From Rhizophagus clarus (lineage: Eukaryota; Glomeromycota; Glomeromycetes; Glomerales; Glomeraceae), in NCBI GenBank assembly GCA_015698045.1, contig BLAL01000246.1, positions 1,302,001-1,366,000 on the forward strand: 64,000 nt of DNA, written 5' to 3'. This document shows, one piece after another, positions 45,599 to 59,500 of this stretch. The translations under genes were made by a program, and so were the position numbers. The notes beneath the pieces were generated by a model. That model ran no database searches and was not told the origin of the DNA. It saw nothing but the letters and a program-made list of their open reading frames with translations. Each line of letters opens with the position of its first letter. Position 1 is the first letter of the stretch.

Positions 45599-47777
45599 AT
45601 GTCTACAAATCAGGAAGTACCAACAACTGTTATTTTCGATGCAACAGAGGAAAGTAATTTATTAAACACAGAACGTCAAGATTCTTTTGAATTGAGTGAC
45701 GATGACCAGCAATCGTTTATACAAGCAAGTGACCGACAAAGCGAAATTTTCGATTTCGACGCTCATCTAATACCGTTAAGTTTAACAGAAACGCAAAGAC
45801 GTCCCACAACTTTGGAGAAGGAAGTAACATTTTTTAATGGACTTACATTAGTGGTTGGCTTGATGATCGGATCTGGAATTTTTGCGTCCCCTGGTCCAGT
45901 TGCATTACATACGGGTTCAGTTGGAATGTCATTAGTTGTGTGGATAATTTGTGGGCTTTTAGCTTGTACTGGAGCGCTTTCATACGCAGAATTAGGAGCT
46001 GAAATTCCATTGTCTGGAGGAGAACATGCATATTTAAATCATGCATATGGAAGTTTGCCCGCTTTCTTATATAGTTGGACGGCCATAACCTGTTTGAAGG
46101 TATGTTGAAAGAAGTTTAACTTTTTAATACACTACAGACTTTGAATCTATTGTTATTTATGTAATTTAATATTCTAACTAATATTTCTTGGGTAGCCAGG
46201 AGGAAATGCAATTATCGCTGTGATTTTTGCAGAATATATTAATCGTATGATTTATTATTCAATTTTTAATGATGATGCAGATCATCCTTCAGATATAACC
46301 CATCTTTGGCTAAATAAAATAGTGGCATCTTTATGTATAATCATTATCTCTTTTATAAATGCATATAGTGTTCGTTTAGCCACTAGAACGCAAGATATAT
46401 TTACAGCCTTGAAATTGATCACTCTAGCGGTTATAGCTATAATAGGATTTATTGTGTTGGGTAAAGGTGGACTTACAAAAAATTTTGAAGGGGATATATT
46501 TGAAGGTAGCTCAACAAGAAGTAGTGATTATGCATTAGCCTTTTATTCAGGTTAGTTATCTTATGTGATCATTTTGAAATTCCAAAAAAATTTGCATTAT
46601 ACTCATTTTTTAAAAATTAAATTAGGCCTTTGGGCGTACGACGGATGGTAAGTTTTTTAAATATCTAAATTTATTAGCGAAAAGGTCGGTGTTTGCCTCT
46701 ATTAGAATTTTTATCAATCACTAAGAGTCAGATTTTTATTTTTTCTTTGTGATTTTGCGTTCAGGAACAATTTAAATTATGTTGCGGGCGAAATGAAAAA
46801 TCCTGCTCGAGATCTTCCACGTGTGATCATGGTTGGTTTGCCAATTGTGATAGTATGTTATACTTTAGCAAATGTCGCTTACTATGCTGTATTGCCATCA
46901 TCTATTGTTACCCAAACTAATACTATAGCGTTAGTAAGTATAAATTTTTTTTCATATAGATTCAAATAAAATTATAATTAAGGATTTAATAATTTTGATT
47001 TTTGTGTAGGATTTTGGTAGGAAAATTTTTGGACACGTAGGAGGCATTATTTTTGCGCTCTGTGTTGCTGCGAGTTGTTTTGGTGCAGCAAATGGAAGTA
47101 TTTTCACAGGGTCGAGATTGATTTATGTTGCTGGTCGCGAAGGTTATTTACCTGCTTTCTTTGGGAAAGTTCACGGCACTTGGAACACTCCCACTGCAGC
47201 ATTGATTATGCAGGCAGGATTGACCATAGTAATGATTATTCCAGGGACATTTATGACATTATTGAATTTCGTTTCTGTTGCTGCATGGATATTTTATTTC
47301 CTCACAACATTTGGATTATTATTATTAAGATGGAGAGAGCCTAGTTTAAAAAGGTTAGTATATCAATAATAATGTTTAATTGTTGATAGTAACATTTACA
47401 TAATTTTTTATTAAATAATAGACCGTATAAAGTTTGGCTTACTACACCTATTATATTTGGCTGTGTTGCTTTATTTTTAATCATTATGCCTTTCGCTCGT
47501 GTTCCATTGCAATCACTTGCAGCAGTTGGATTTATCCTTTCCGGAGTACCATTTTGGTATATAAGAGTAAAATACAAGGAAAAATTTTCGATAAAAGGTA
47601 ATTATAGGATCATAATCTGAATGATTTCAATTAATTTTTATGTTAACTGTTTTTTTTTTAACTTATTCTCCAATAGTAATAAAGAATTATTATTCCAACC
47701 TAAATTTAAATATTAAGAATTGGAAATTTAGACAAGGATATCAAAAACAAGATACAATGGAAATGGAAATGCATTGA
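45599..47777 (+). CDS. APC/LAT-type amino-acid permease (7 exons, 555 aa)
   Basis: Predicted secondary amino-acid transporter of the L-type/Mup1 branch of the APC superfamily. Exons: 45599-46099, 46196-46550, 46626-46647 (22 bp), 46765-46933, 47010-47353, 47422-47597, 47677-47777. An acidic ~75-residue cytosolic N-terminus precedes about 12 hydrophobic segments. TM1 has the unwound substrate-binding motif GLMIGSGIFASPG (residues 87-99). GLWAYDGWNN (286-295), shaped by the 22-bp micro-exon, is the TM6 motif, and NPARDLPR follows as in LAT proteins. The C-terminal tail is short and basic, then MEMEMH. Both ends are clear and there are no disruptions. Substrate specificity cannot be read from sequence; methionine or large neutral amino acids are plausible. 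Confidence 0.9.
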
Positions 47778-48102
47778 ATAATCTATTATATTAATCTTAT
47801 TATTAAATTATCATCTTCCTGTAATATATTACACTCAAACCGAGATTGAGGTTTTTGTTATTATCTGGCATTACACATTTTTTTAAAAATATAGAAATAT
47901 TCTCAAAATAATTATAGATAGTTGGTTTTATTGTAATAAAAATTTTCTCTTTTAAGCCAGAATATCTTTTTAATCTGGGCTAAATTTATCAAAACAAAAT
48001 TTAAATTAGTATTAAATTAAATATTATACACAATTATTAATAAAGTTATGTGATCTCATAGTTACATATATTTTTTTTTCTTTAATAATAACCCATATGT
48101 GA

Positions 48103-49058
48103 CTAATCATCATCATGTTGATTATCTAACAAACCCACATCAGATGCTGATATACGAGTATTAGAAATGATTCCTGATGTAGGGAAATATGATTGTCTTT
48201 TTTGTACTAATATAGCATAAGAATTAACTACAAAAGCAAAATAAATCTTTTTTTTTTTTTTTTAGGAAAAATTAATATTTACAATATTTAAATATTTAAT
48301 CAATTAAAAAATAATAATCTTACATGTACAAATGTTACCGCGACCAAATTGGCTATTGCAATAGCTGATTCAGTTTTCCATGCTGGTAATGTTGGAGAAG
48401 TTCCTAATACTGTACCTGTTTCATTATCGTTTGATTTTTGATTTTCAGTTTCTGCTAATGGTAAATGATCCACTACAAGATACCACCAAATTCCAAAAAT
48501 TATTGTGAATAATCCATTTACAATTAAATCTATCCAATAAAATATAGAATAATATTTGATTATTCTTGGATTTTCCTAAAAAAAAAAAAAAAAAAAAAGA
48601 AATAAAGAAAAAGATTAATAATAAATCATTAGGAAACTTTCGTTATTTATTCTTTAAAATAAAAATGAATATATCAATACCGGAAAAACGCCATAAAACA
48701 GAAAATAAGCAATTGCTATTGATGCAATAATAGAGTATATATATGATATAATAGATATAATTCCACCTCCATCAAATAATGTTGGTATTCCGAAAAAACC
48801 GGAAACCTTATTAAGCTTTTAATAAAAATTTAATTAAATCGTTAATTAAATAAATGAAAAAAGTTAGAGAGTACAAGATTCCTTCAAATAAGATTACCAA
48901 GGCGAATATTGAAATGAGAACAACACCTGATTCCAACAGAAGATTATTAATAAATAAATAATAAATTAACATCATAATGTGCATCCGAATTAATTACCTC
49001 GTTGTAGATCAACAATTCCACAACAATTTTTGAATTGTAACTTGGTGGGTACAACCAT
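48103..49058 (-). CDS. Kei1-like (DUF1753-type) four-helix membrane protein (5 exons, 203 aa)
   Basis: Exons on the minus strand: 49058-48998, 48926-48898 (29 bp), 48806-48681, 48575-48324, 48246-48103, all with GT-AG introns and a continuous frame. Four hydrophobic segments are visible: CCGIVDLQRGVVLISIFALV, then GGIISIISYIYSIIASIAIA, then YWIDLIVNGLFTIIFGIWWY and AIANLVAVTFVHIYFAFVV. A polar luminal or cytosolic loop (LPLAETENQKSNDNETG) lies between the last two. Length, helix spacing and the GV-x-LIS...L-x-SG-x-[FY]G start fit Kei1, the Golgi regulatory subunit of inositol-phosphorylceramide synthase. The match is by pattern only. The C-terminal tail ends HDDD. It is convergent with the permease gene, with 325 bp between stops. 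Confidence 0.6.
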
Positions 49059-51181
49059 TATAATAATTTTATTAGCGGATGTATTAATTAATTAAAATCT
49101 GAAAAGGAATTATTTAAATTGTACATGATATAAATATTCAGTATATAAACAAATATTAGAATTCTATAATATTTACCTTACTTTTTTTGGTTTTGACTTT
49201 AATCTATCTAAAATTTTGGTCAAAACTACAAGATTATGTAAAGTTACTCCCTTTTTAAAAGATGTCACTTCACGTTTTTGAGATTCACGTTTTTTAAAAT
49301 GCAAGTCTTAAACACAATTTCTTTCCTTATTAAAAAAAAGAAGACATAAAATTACGTGAAAATCTTGGATCTAAAATTAAAAACGTTACAAGCTAAATAA
49401 TACAACTTTACACATAATGGATTACCAAATCTTTAAATCTTGGCAAACAAGAACACAAGGTATTAATTGAAATGATTTGTTAGATTGTGTAACATTCAAA
49501 GATCGTTACATGCATAGAAATTTTTAGTATTGTTTGTCGTGACGATCATTTGAACCAACCAAAAAAAAAAAATAAAATAAAAAAATTTTTTTTTTGTCTC
49601 ATAGTTCTTGGCAAAGATTAATCTAGATGAACAATTTTATTTTAAGGATTACCGATATTAAATCCTGTAATCCTTGTAGCATCTTGTGGCCGTGAAGATA
49701 AAATTTTAATAATTTTGCGCCATTACAATAATAAATTCTAATTTAAATATCAATTTGTTTACATCTGAAGAACCGCAAGCTTTTTTTTTTTTTTTTTATT
49801 GAAAACATTTCGTAAATTTTTTTTTTATGTTAATTCGTTTTTATCACATAATACTCGTGTTACTCATGTGATTTAAGATATTTGATAACTGCAAATCATA
49901 CCCGCGTGAGCTGCATGTGTTTTCAATGGACCGTAGTTTGTATCGAGGTATAATTTGGTTAAGTTTCAGATTTAAAATGCATGCCAAGACTTATGCCAAG
50001 AATTTTGAAATCTCAATTTGTTAATTTTTATATAAAAATTTGCCAATAACTTTTTTTAACTTAAATAAAAAAATTTTAAGTAATTTCATTTTAATTAATT
50101 AATTAAATAAAAATAGAGAAGGGCATGATAACGGGCTCTTAATTTTCGAGCTAAACCAAATTTGAAACCCGGTGATGAATAACAGATTGGAATATGTGTA
50201 GTCGATCCGATCAGTTCCCATTCATCGCGTTAGACCAGATCTCAACTAAGTAATATAAATTCCTTATTCGGGCCATATGTTCTTTGATTTTTAAATTCGC
50301 GTCGCGGCCTGCGATTGTTTGTCAACATTCTAAACGAGGTTTTGATCTAGTTGTAATAGTATGTGACACGATTCGAACAAACCTCCAACTAAGGAATTAC
50401 CCGTAAAAATCCGGATTAGCATAACGAAACACGCTTACAACATGCTTTGTTTATTACAAATGAAAAAACCTGATTTTAAATAAAAATAGCATGCATTTAC
50501 TTTGTAGGACAATCGTGGCACTGTTTTTAAGAAGGCTAACAAAAGAGTGATTTACTTTGCATAAACAGCCACCAACAAAATGTCATCTATCTTCGCATAC
50601 TTATTAGGTGTATATATATATATATATATTTACAATATATATACTTTATTATTTATACTATATAATATTTCTCATTGAGCTTTTTGTTTTGAGAACAAGT
50701 TCGAATTTATTATTGGTTGTTTTAAGATAAAAAAAAACTCTTTAATAAATATTCATTAAAAATGTTGACCCCGCCACTTTTTCAACAGTGTTGCCACTAG
50801 TTATTTTTTCTCCCGCCCAATGTTCTCTAAAATTTTTTGGCGGCATTATAAAAAAAAAAATTGCCTCAGTCCTTTATATAAAATAGACCAACAAATTGAT
50901 ATGCACAACCAACGCGCTCGAATTTAAGCTTCAAAAAAAAAAAAAAAAAAAAAAATTTTTTTTTTTTTTTCAAATTTAGAATTTAATTGTTGATAATAAA
51001 AAAACATTTACACAGAAGGTTTATATAAGAGGTAAAATATTAAAAAAGGGCTTTTTTTTTTTGTTTGTTTTTTTTTCCTTTATTATTACTAAAAAAAAAA
51101 AAATATTAAACAATTTTTATATATATAATTTTTTTTTCCTTTTTTTAGTCGTCTTTGAATAAGACAATATTTTCAATTAAT
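49059..51181. other. Shared upstream region between Kei1-like gene (minus) and GATA gene (plus)
   Basis: A 2.1-kb divergent intergenic region with no gene seen. A TATA-like TTTATATAAAAT lies at 50873-50884, about 300 bp upstream of the GATA ATG. It is followed by long A/T tracts and an AAGCTTC-containing probable 5' UTR. Somewhat less AT-rich sequence at 50100-50420 may be regulatory. Confidence 0.4.
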
Positions 51182-52990
51182 ATGGATGTTGCTTCGATAT
51201 GTTCTTTACCTCCTATTGATAAAACAATATCTACTAGCGCGTCTCTTCCAGAGACTTCATCGACTGAATCGTCTAAAAATAAAAGTACTTTACCTCCAAT
51301 ATCGTCACTTCTATCACAACATCCTGATAAAACATCTCCCACGCATCATGAAAATCATACCGCGCAACCTTATTTACATACTAAACCTAATTCAGTTCAA
51401 TTAACTCAACTTGAATCTCAAAACAATTCAACTAATAGTTCACCCTCACTTATAAATCTTCATCCATTATCTTTGGAAAACTCTACAAGACTACAATCAT
51501 CCACTCAAATACATCCTACCCCTCCCCCTACTACGCCTAGTTTAAGTAGATCCAATTCGAACATTCTCTTGAATGAACAGAATAGGTCACCAAATATACA
51601 CCCTTCATTGAATACACTTACTCCAGAATCTAGGCATTCCCCATCAGAATCAGTTGTGAGTCTGTCAAAATCCAGTCCTTCATTAAATTCTCATGAAGTT
51701 CCCGTTTCACAACAATCTTCGTTCCCGGAAAATTCGTTTTCTCACTCAAGTGCGCTTACACAAACTTATCAACAGCCTCAATGGCAAATGTTACCTTCAA
51801 ATAAACAGGATACTGTCATCGCATCACCTTCAAAAGATACAAAGCAGGATTCTGCAATACAGCAGCAACAACAGACCATGCAATATAATGCAGCCATTGC
51901 TGCTAGTGGACTTCCTTCAGAATATCATTATTATCGTGCTTCTTTTGAAAAGGATGTTTATCAATCTGTCACTCGAGGAACCGAACGAACACTGGCTGAT
52001 TTAAGAAAAGTTTGTTTATTTATTTATTTATATATTTAAATATTTTTCGCTTACTTAATAAATAATAAATAATTAATTAATCTTAGATAATTGATCATTG
52101 TGCGCTTATCGGTCAATTCGCTACTCAATATGGTGAAATATGCAGTCGGGTTGGTAATAGTAGGCCAGACGTTTGGCCAATGCAACAAACAATTCCTATT
52201 CCAACAGAAGCACACGTCTCCGAAATGATAAATAAAGCCTTCGATGTTCTCTACGTGTTAAATGCTTTAAAAGATGAAGCAAGTCGTCGTGGTCCGGTTG
52301 GTAATTGAGATCATTTTAAAAATGATATTAATTATTGCATCAAAATCATTAATTTTATATTCAATCAATAGAGTGAAATTGATCTTATCAGAAACAAACG
52401 ATCGAGTACAGCTGCTTCTTCTCGTCCAAAATATCGAAAACGAACGGTAAGCTATATTATATGAAAAGGAATATCAAGGATATCATCATATCGATCAAAT
52501 ATTTATATTACTTAATGAAAATATTAGAAAAGACCTGCCCCTCCAGGAAGATGCCATTCATGTAATATACAAGAAACGCCTGAATGGAGACGCGGACCAG
52601 ATGGAGCAAGAACGTTATGCAACGCGTGTGGATTGCGTAAGTATTTATTTATTATTTTTTTTTTTTTAAAAAAAAGTTAAAAAATTTTACAACATTAGAT
52701 TACTAAAATACTTAAATATAGATTTTGCGAAATTAACACGTAAACGTGCACAAAATGCGATTCAAGAGCAACAGCAACGTTTAGCTCAACATAGAGCCTT
52801 TTTACAACATCCTTATCCATCTGGTCCATATTTACAAAATCAACCCACTTTAAACATAGCACAATATCCCGGATTTCCACAACATAATACCAGTCAAAGT
52901 GGAAATCAATTTATAAATACAACACCACCACCTATCTCAAGGGTTACACAAGTCGGTTATTCATCCACAACTCGAATTGAAATTGATTAA
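51182..52990 (+). CDS. GATA-type zinc-finger transcription factor, NsdD-like paralogue (5 exons, 496 aa)
   Basis: Paralogue of the gene at 8880. Exons: 51182-52009, 52087-52296, 52372-52446, 52528-52636, 52722-52990. The start [11 protein letters not shown] matches MDVMSMC of the other gene. Residues 1-260 are Ser/Pro/Thr-rich. The conserved helical block ([17 protein letters not shown]...[18 protein letters not shown]) spans exons 1-2. [15 protein letters not shown] leads into the finger with Cys380, 383, 402 and 405 in C-X2-C-X18-C-X2-C, identical to the paralogue through [20 protein letters not shown] and GLHFAK. The tail is Gln/Pro/Tyr-rich. Frame continuity requires the donor GTTGGT at 52297, which is weak; a GTAATT donor three bases downstream breaks the frame. 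The first intron donor (GTTTGT at 52010) is also non-consensus. Confidence 0.87.
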
Positions 52991-54299
52991 TTATTAAAGT
53001 TTTTTTTTTAAGTTTTTTTTTATATTTTGTTATATTTAGAAAATTATGGTACAAATTTATATCGTTATTATATGAATTCTTTAAAGCATTAGCTTTATTT
53101 ATGTATAAAAATAAGTTATTTACAGGAATATGAATTTTTGTTTTATGATAAGGAAATAATATTAAATATTAATAATAAAATTTAGTTTATTCTTTGTATT
53201 ATTATGCGAAAATTAAAGGTATTGTAAAAATTTCAAAGCCCATTTCTCTATGTACGTGCATCAATAATATATATCAAATTATTTAAAAATCTTTTCAGAC
53301 TTTGCCGCAACTTTAAATAAATTAAAGATAAAATAATCAATCTGCTGTCAAACAAAAACAGTAAGCCTGAAAAAAAAAGCCGCAATAGATGCAGCGATTT
53401 AAATAAATGTTTGATTCTTCTAGCCACTCAATTAATGAGTTATACAAAAAGGCTTAGGAAGGGAAGGCTTATTTTTATTAGGGCTGATTAAATTAAATCT
53501 TTAATTTATTGCTAAGCCTAAAACAAAAATTTGGCTGATTGCTTATTTTTATTTTTCTTGTGATTTACATTATTCTAAGCCCAATATTGACTGAATTATC
53601 CGATAATTTATATTGTAAATTACTAAATTTGTGTCGTTTGAATTTTTCTTTTGAGAAAGAAAATTTTGTGGCTGTTCAAATGAAAAAAAAAAAATCTTAA
53701 ATTTTACACATGCAAAATTACGTAATAATTCAATTTAATTGTGCACAGCACTGACCACGTATCAATATTTATCATTAAGGTTCTCGATGCGAGGTTCAAA
53801 AGCTTTATAGATTAAGATTTATTTTTCTATTTATATGTTTCTTTCAAATGTGACACTAAGATGATATTGTTAAGAAATACTGATTATTAAATGGTTCTTA
53901 AATAATTTCACTTTCCCCAATATTGATTAATTTTTTCAATTTGTACGCGTTTTTTTTTGCCGTACATGATCTAACCGAATAAAGTTCGAATGCGCGTTAA
54001 AATTAGCATATTTGTGAGACAATTAAATGAAAAAAAAAGCGTGTCTTACAATGTTTGGCTCGGAATCGATTCAGTTTTTCTTTCGAGACTATTTGACTTT
54101 CAGGTAGTAGTAGGTTGGAAGCGAAAGCCTTAATTTGTCATCATTATGCTCCCTTTCAAATATCCTGTGATAAAAATAACTAGTTACTGTCTGTTTCGGT
54201 ATTCTCCGATTCGTAGGCGCAGGTGGCGCAGAGTTGTAAGCTTTTTCCGCATTTTCGCATTTTTTTTTTTTTTTTAAAAAAAAAATGTATTTACTATTT

Positions 54300-54330
<31 letters not shown>

Positions 54331-54522
54331 CATGACAATGCCAATTTTGGATTTCATATTAATTCAAATAACTTATAATGGGAAGTTGAGTAACACCACC
54401 TTTTCACCAAATTGAGTAACACGAAAATATTTTTTCAACTTTGATTGGCAGGAAAATTTTATGTAGCACGTTGATTTTATAATTTAAAAAAAAAAAAAAA
54501 AATCTTTTTTTTATGATTTACG
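52991..54522. other. Intergenic region between GATA gene and aspartate kinase gene
   Basis: No gene seen. A hexanucleotide microsatellite (ATTATC)n occurs at about 54300-54333, and poly-A precedes the aspartate kinase ATG. The A+T is lower at 54050-54230, where the aspartate kinase promoter may lie. Confidence 0.45.
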
Positions 54523-56504
54523 ATGGCCGCTCTTCCTATTTTTAACAAAGAATGCTTACCGTGGATTGTCCAGAAATTTGGCGGGACAAGTGTTGGAAAA
54601 TTTTTAGAAAATATCACAGATACTATTGTAAGGTATGTATTCTATAAGTTAATAAAGGTTTTTATTAGCTTATTTTCTCTCCTGAATATCAAACATCTCA
54701 ACTTTCAATTATTGTACTTAGATCTCATTTAGAAACGCATCGAGTTGTATTAGTGTGTTCTGCACGCAGTAATAATATAAAGACAGAGGGAACTACTAGT
54801 AAATTATTTAAAGCATCCGAAGAAGCACTTAAACATGGTTCCAAAGAATATATTCGTATTGTAGATGAGATTTACGAAGATCATGTCAAAGCTTCTCGAG
54901 AAATTATTATTAAAAATGAAATTCTTAAAGAATTGGAAAATCAATTGTTCCAAGATTGTGCAAAACTCAAAAGTTTTTTAGATGCTGCTCAAGTAAGTGG
55001 AAAACATCTAAAATTTATTTATATTATGAATTTAAGTAATTAATACTTTTTCTTTACAGCTCATCGATGAAATATCACCTCGCTTGCAAGATAATATTAT
55101 CGGGATTGGAGAAACACTGTCTTGTCGTATTATCGCAGCTGCGTTACAAGACAAGGTATTTTATGTTCAATAAATTATTTAATAAATAAATTATAAGAAT
55201 TGAATTAATGAAACTTAATTTTATTATCATTGTCATTATTAATCTCTAGGGGATTAATGCCGAATTTGTTAAATTAGATAAGATTATTAATTTAGACAAT
55301 ATTACTGAACAAGAATTTGATGCCAATAATTTAAATCAAAAATTTTACGATTTTCTATCAAAGAAGATTGCAGATACGGTTAATAGATGTGGAAATAGGA
55401 TACCTGTTGTTACCGGTAATTGTCTTTTTCATAAATTTTTTAATTTTTTTTTAGAATGTTCAATCAATTACTTTTTTATTACAGGATATTTTGGAATGGT
55501 ACCGGGAGGTATTCTTGATAGTATTGGACGAGGTTATACGGATTTATGTGCAGCACTTTTAGCGGTAGGACTTAAAGCTAAAGAACTTCAAATTTGGAAA
55601 GAGGTTGATGGAATTTATACGGCAGATCCTCGTAAAGTTCCTAATGCAAGACTTTTACCAATCATTACACCCGAAGAAGCAGCAGAACTTACATATTATG
55701 GATCTGAAGTTATACATCCGTATACTATGGAACAAGTTATGAGATCGAACATTCCCATTCGTATAAAGAATGTCATGAAACCATTAGGAGAAGGAACAAT
55801 TATTTTTCCTGATGCACCTAAAAAGTATAAAAAAGGATCACTTAAAAATGGATATCATAGAAGACATCCTACTGCTGTTACCATAAAAAACAATATCATT
55901 GTTTTGAATATTCATTCAAATCGCAAAATTATGAGCCATGGATTTTTCGCAAAAATTTTCGCAGCTTTAGATACTTACGGTATTACAGTAGATTTGATTT
56001 CTACAAGTGAAGTTCACGTATCTATGGCATTAGGTGCGGAAATCATAAAAAAAGACTTACAAAAAGCATTAAAAGAATTAGAAAAATTAGGCGATGTATG
56101 TTGAATTATAAATGTTGTTTTAAAATTTTTCTTGAGTAATTAATTGATTAAAGAAATTTTATTTGTAGGTTGATGTACTCGAAGGCATGGCAATATTAAG
56201 CTTAGTTGGTAAAAAAATGAAAAACATGGTAGGAATTGCCGGTAAAATGTTTACTACACTTGCTGAAGCAGATGTGAATATCGAAATGATTTCACAAGGT
56301 GCATCAGAAATTAATATATCATGTGTTATTGATGATTTTAATGCTGACAAGGCATTAAAAATTATTCACGACCACTTATTACCACAATCTCCACCCGCCT
56401 TATCATTTCATGATCAATTATTACCCCAATCTCCGCCAACTTTATCACTTCACATACCTCAAGCTCCACCAGCTTTATCAATTCTCGACAAACTGTTGCC
56501 CTAA
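54523..56504 (+). CDS. Aspartate kinase, monofunctional fungal type (6 exons, 529 aa)
   Basis: Phosphorylates L-aspartate, the first step to threonine, methionine and homoserine (yeast Hom3). Exons: 54523-54632, 54722-54992, 55060-55155, 55250-55415, 55485-56095, 56169-56504; all introns GT-AG. The N-terminal motif VQKFGGTSVGK (residues 16-26) is the kinase signature. The SIGRGYTDLCAALLAVGLKA region and EVDGIYTADPR bind ATP and substrate, and PEEAAELTYYGSEVIHPYTM follows. Two ACT domains form the allosteric C-terminus (VTIKNNIIVLNIHSNRK... and MAILSLVGKKMKNMVGIAGK... QGASEINISCV), so threonine feedback inhibition is likely. After the second ACT domain is an unusual ~45-residue tail of three imperfect repeats (LLPQSPPALS type) that I do not know from other aspartate kinases. 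Confidence 0.94.
56367..56501 (+). repeat. 42-bp in-frame tandem repeat in the 3' end of the aspartate kinase gene
   Basis: Three imperfect units encode HDHLLPQSPPALSF, HDQLLPQSPPTLSL and HIPQAPPALSILDKLLP. The repeat period keeps the frame. The tail extends the protein past the second ACT domain. Confidence 0.8.
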
Positions 56505-59500
56505 GTCCCGCATACTTCATTATATTTAATAATAATCTTCAAATTCATTGTAATACCACATTATAAAAAAAGTATATACATAATATGTGATCAAAAAAAA
56601 TAAAATTAGATAATATACAATAATCACGTTAATTCATCACGTGATGCAAATGATAGTAGTAAATGATGTGAAATTAAATTAAAAATTTTCGATCTCGTGT
56701 TACTTTTAATATTTGACACAGATGCGGAACCAACCAAGATCTAATCCCTTTATCTGCATAACAGGTTGCATATCAGGATATTAATAATTTTTATAATTAA
56801 ACAAAAGAGGAGTTATCCGAGAATACGGAGATGTCGTGTATATCTTAGCTACCGATTTTTCAAATTCTAGTAATTACAAGTTCTTTGATAGGAACATAAA
56901 AAATTCATTGATGAAATGAAAAATGCTTGGCACGATTGAAAGACGATAAAAGATGATCAAAAATGCAATCTTTTATTGACATGGACTTAATCGGGAAATA
57001 TCCGAAATGTTGCGATTTATCTTTTTTTGGAAGGAAATTGCTTTTTGGAAAGGGATTATTTGGAGGGATAAAGAATGTTCGTAATCGCTATTTGTATTTT
57101 ATTTTACAGCAAATAAAATAAAAGTTACACAAGAAATAAACAAAAATTAATAATTAATAAAATGGTGGTTAACAAACAAACATGACGCAAAATTAATCGG
57201 AAGTTGTATTACCGTATGACTAAGAGTTTTTAAATAGAATATATTGTAGAAGAAGGTCTTCTCCTTAAGGATATTGATTCTTCTTAAGATAAAGCATACT
57301 AAATAAGTACATCTTATTAATTTATTTTAAATTATTTTTCAATCATAAGATGTTATTTAATTCCCACGTCAAGGATAATGCAGATTATATACATAGAAAT
57401 TAAGTGGTTGATGAATTCTTGGCGATGTACGAATTCCTTGGCGATGTATGTATGTGTGATGTTTTACTTGTTTTATTTGTTATTCAAAATAAGCGATTAA
57501 TATTCGCGAAATTTATATTTAATCATTTATTTAAAAATGAAAAAAGCCAAGAAAAATGAAAATTCCCGAATTGGATTTATGGCGGATAATTGTTACTAAA
57601 TTAATAATTATTAATTGAATATATTTGTTTACATTTGTTTATACTTATTTCATTGATTAATTGAGATAATGTCAATTAAGAAATTACTATTATAACTTTA
57701 ATAATAAACTTGCAGGTCTAATATATACAAGTATGACTATATTTAAAACAATATGCCGCTTTGTTTCATTTAGAAGATGATACAATCTGTTATTCTTCAC
57801 CCCACCACCCAACTGTGAAAATTATGATTTTGATATCCAATAAACTGGTGAACATTATTTACTTTCTGATATTTGAGAATTAAATCTAGAAATTTTTTGC
57901 TCTTTTTTCTTATACAGTCTATTAATTTTAAATAAAATACTGTAATATAAATATTTAACTATTTTATCCAATTCTTATATTCTTACACACTTTAAACACT
58001 TTAAGTAAAACATCTATGTCTATAATTTTTATATACAAATAATACAATTCATAAGTAATTTATATTAGAACAATTTTTTACTTTATTAATATTTAAAATG
58101 TAGTTTTTTAAGTAATTTTACAAATTAGTAGATAGCTCTTATTATTTATATAGTTTTACTTTTTTAAATATATTTCTTTTGAAATTATAATAAAAAAAAT
58201 AGTAAATGTATACTTAAAAAAAGTGTATATTTATAAAAAAATATAAACTAAAATTAAGTTTATTATATATTTAAAAAGAATTCATATATTATATATACTT
58301 ATAGAAAATATACTTTTAAAAATATTACTATACTATATATATTTATTTTTTTAATAAAATATAATTATTTAAATAATTAATGTTATTAAAAATTTTGATT
58401 ATAAAATTAATTTAAAAAGAATAAAAATTAGTGGATATTCTTAATCACATTTGGAATACTGTAATTTTTTTTTTATGTTAAGTAGACTTTTTTAATTTGT
58501 TTTTATATATATATATTAAATACAATCTTATTTATAATAAAATATAATCAATATACTTTAATTATTTAAAAAAAAAATAAAATAAAAATAATAAAAATAG
58601 TAATATATTTATAATATAATAGTTATTAAAAATACTATAGCAAAAAAAATTTTGTATCTTTTTAAATATATGATATATTTATATAATTAAATTGTATTGA
58701 CTAAAATTAATTAAATTGATTAAATTTGTTAATTAATAATTTATAATTTTAATTAAAATTTTGTTAATTTTAATTAACTTTTATAATTCTAGTCTAAATT
58801 AAATTAACAATATATTAAATCAAATATAATATTATATTTATATAATAATATATCAAATATATAATATATAAGTTTATTTAATACTTAAAAATTAGCATAT
58901 TTAATAGGGTTTTATTTTTTTGCATCTGCAATACATTGCATCCTAAACACTTTGAGCAAAATTACATAATACTAGACAAAATTAAATATATAATATTTAA
59001 TTAAAAGTGTAAAAAATAAATTTTTTATAACTGAAAAAGTTTTAAGTCGCTAGAATATATATAAAAAAATGAAAAGAAGAGGGGTGTAATACAGGTAACA
59101 AAAAAGAATATGATGCATTCAAGTGCAAAAAATTATAAAATCCTTAATAATATTATATATCAAATTTAAAATGTATTAAATTCTTCTAATATTATTAAAT
59201 AAAAATTATATTTAAAATACTATTTAATTTTTAAATTAAATAAGTTGTAAAAAATCTAAAATACTTTAAATAGTATTAAATAGTAATATAAAACTTTATT
59301 AAATATTATAATATATAATAAGGATCTTAAAAAATATATATATAGATAAAATCTAATTAAAAAAAATTACTATAAATTCTAAATATTTTTTTAAGATTAT
59401 TAAAATTGTATTAATATCAATTAATTAAAAAATAAATTTATTTATTAGTATTATCTAAAAAAGAAAAGATTTTTATAGTTTTTTTATTAATACAAATTCT

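Noticed and set aside
54297-54340. Regular ATTATC repeat considered as a CRISPR-like array
   Set aside because: It is a six-base microsatellite without spacers, in a eukaryotic context.
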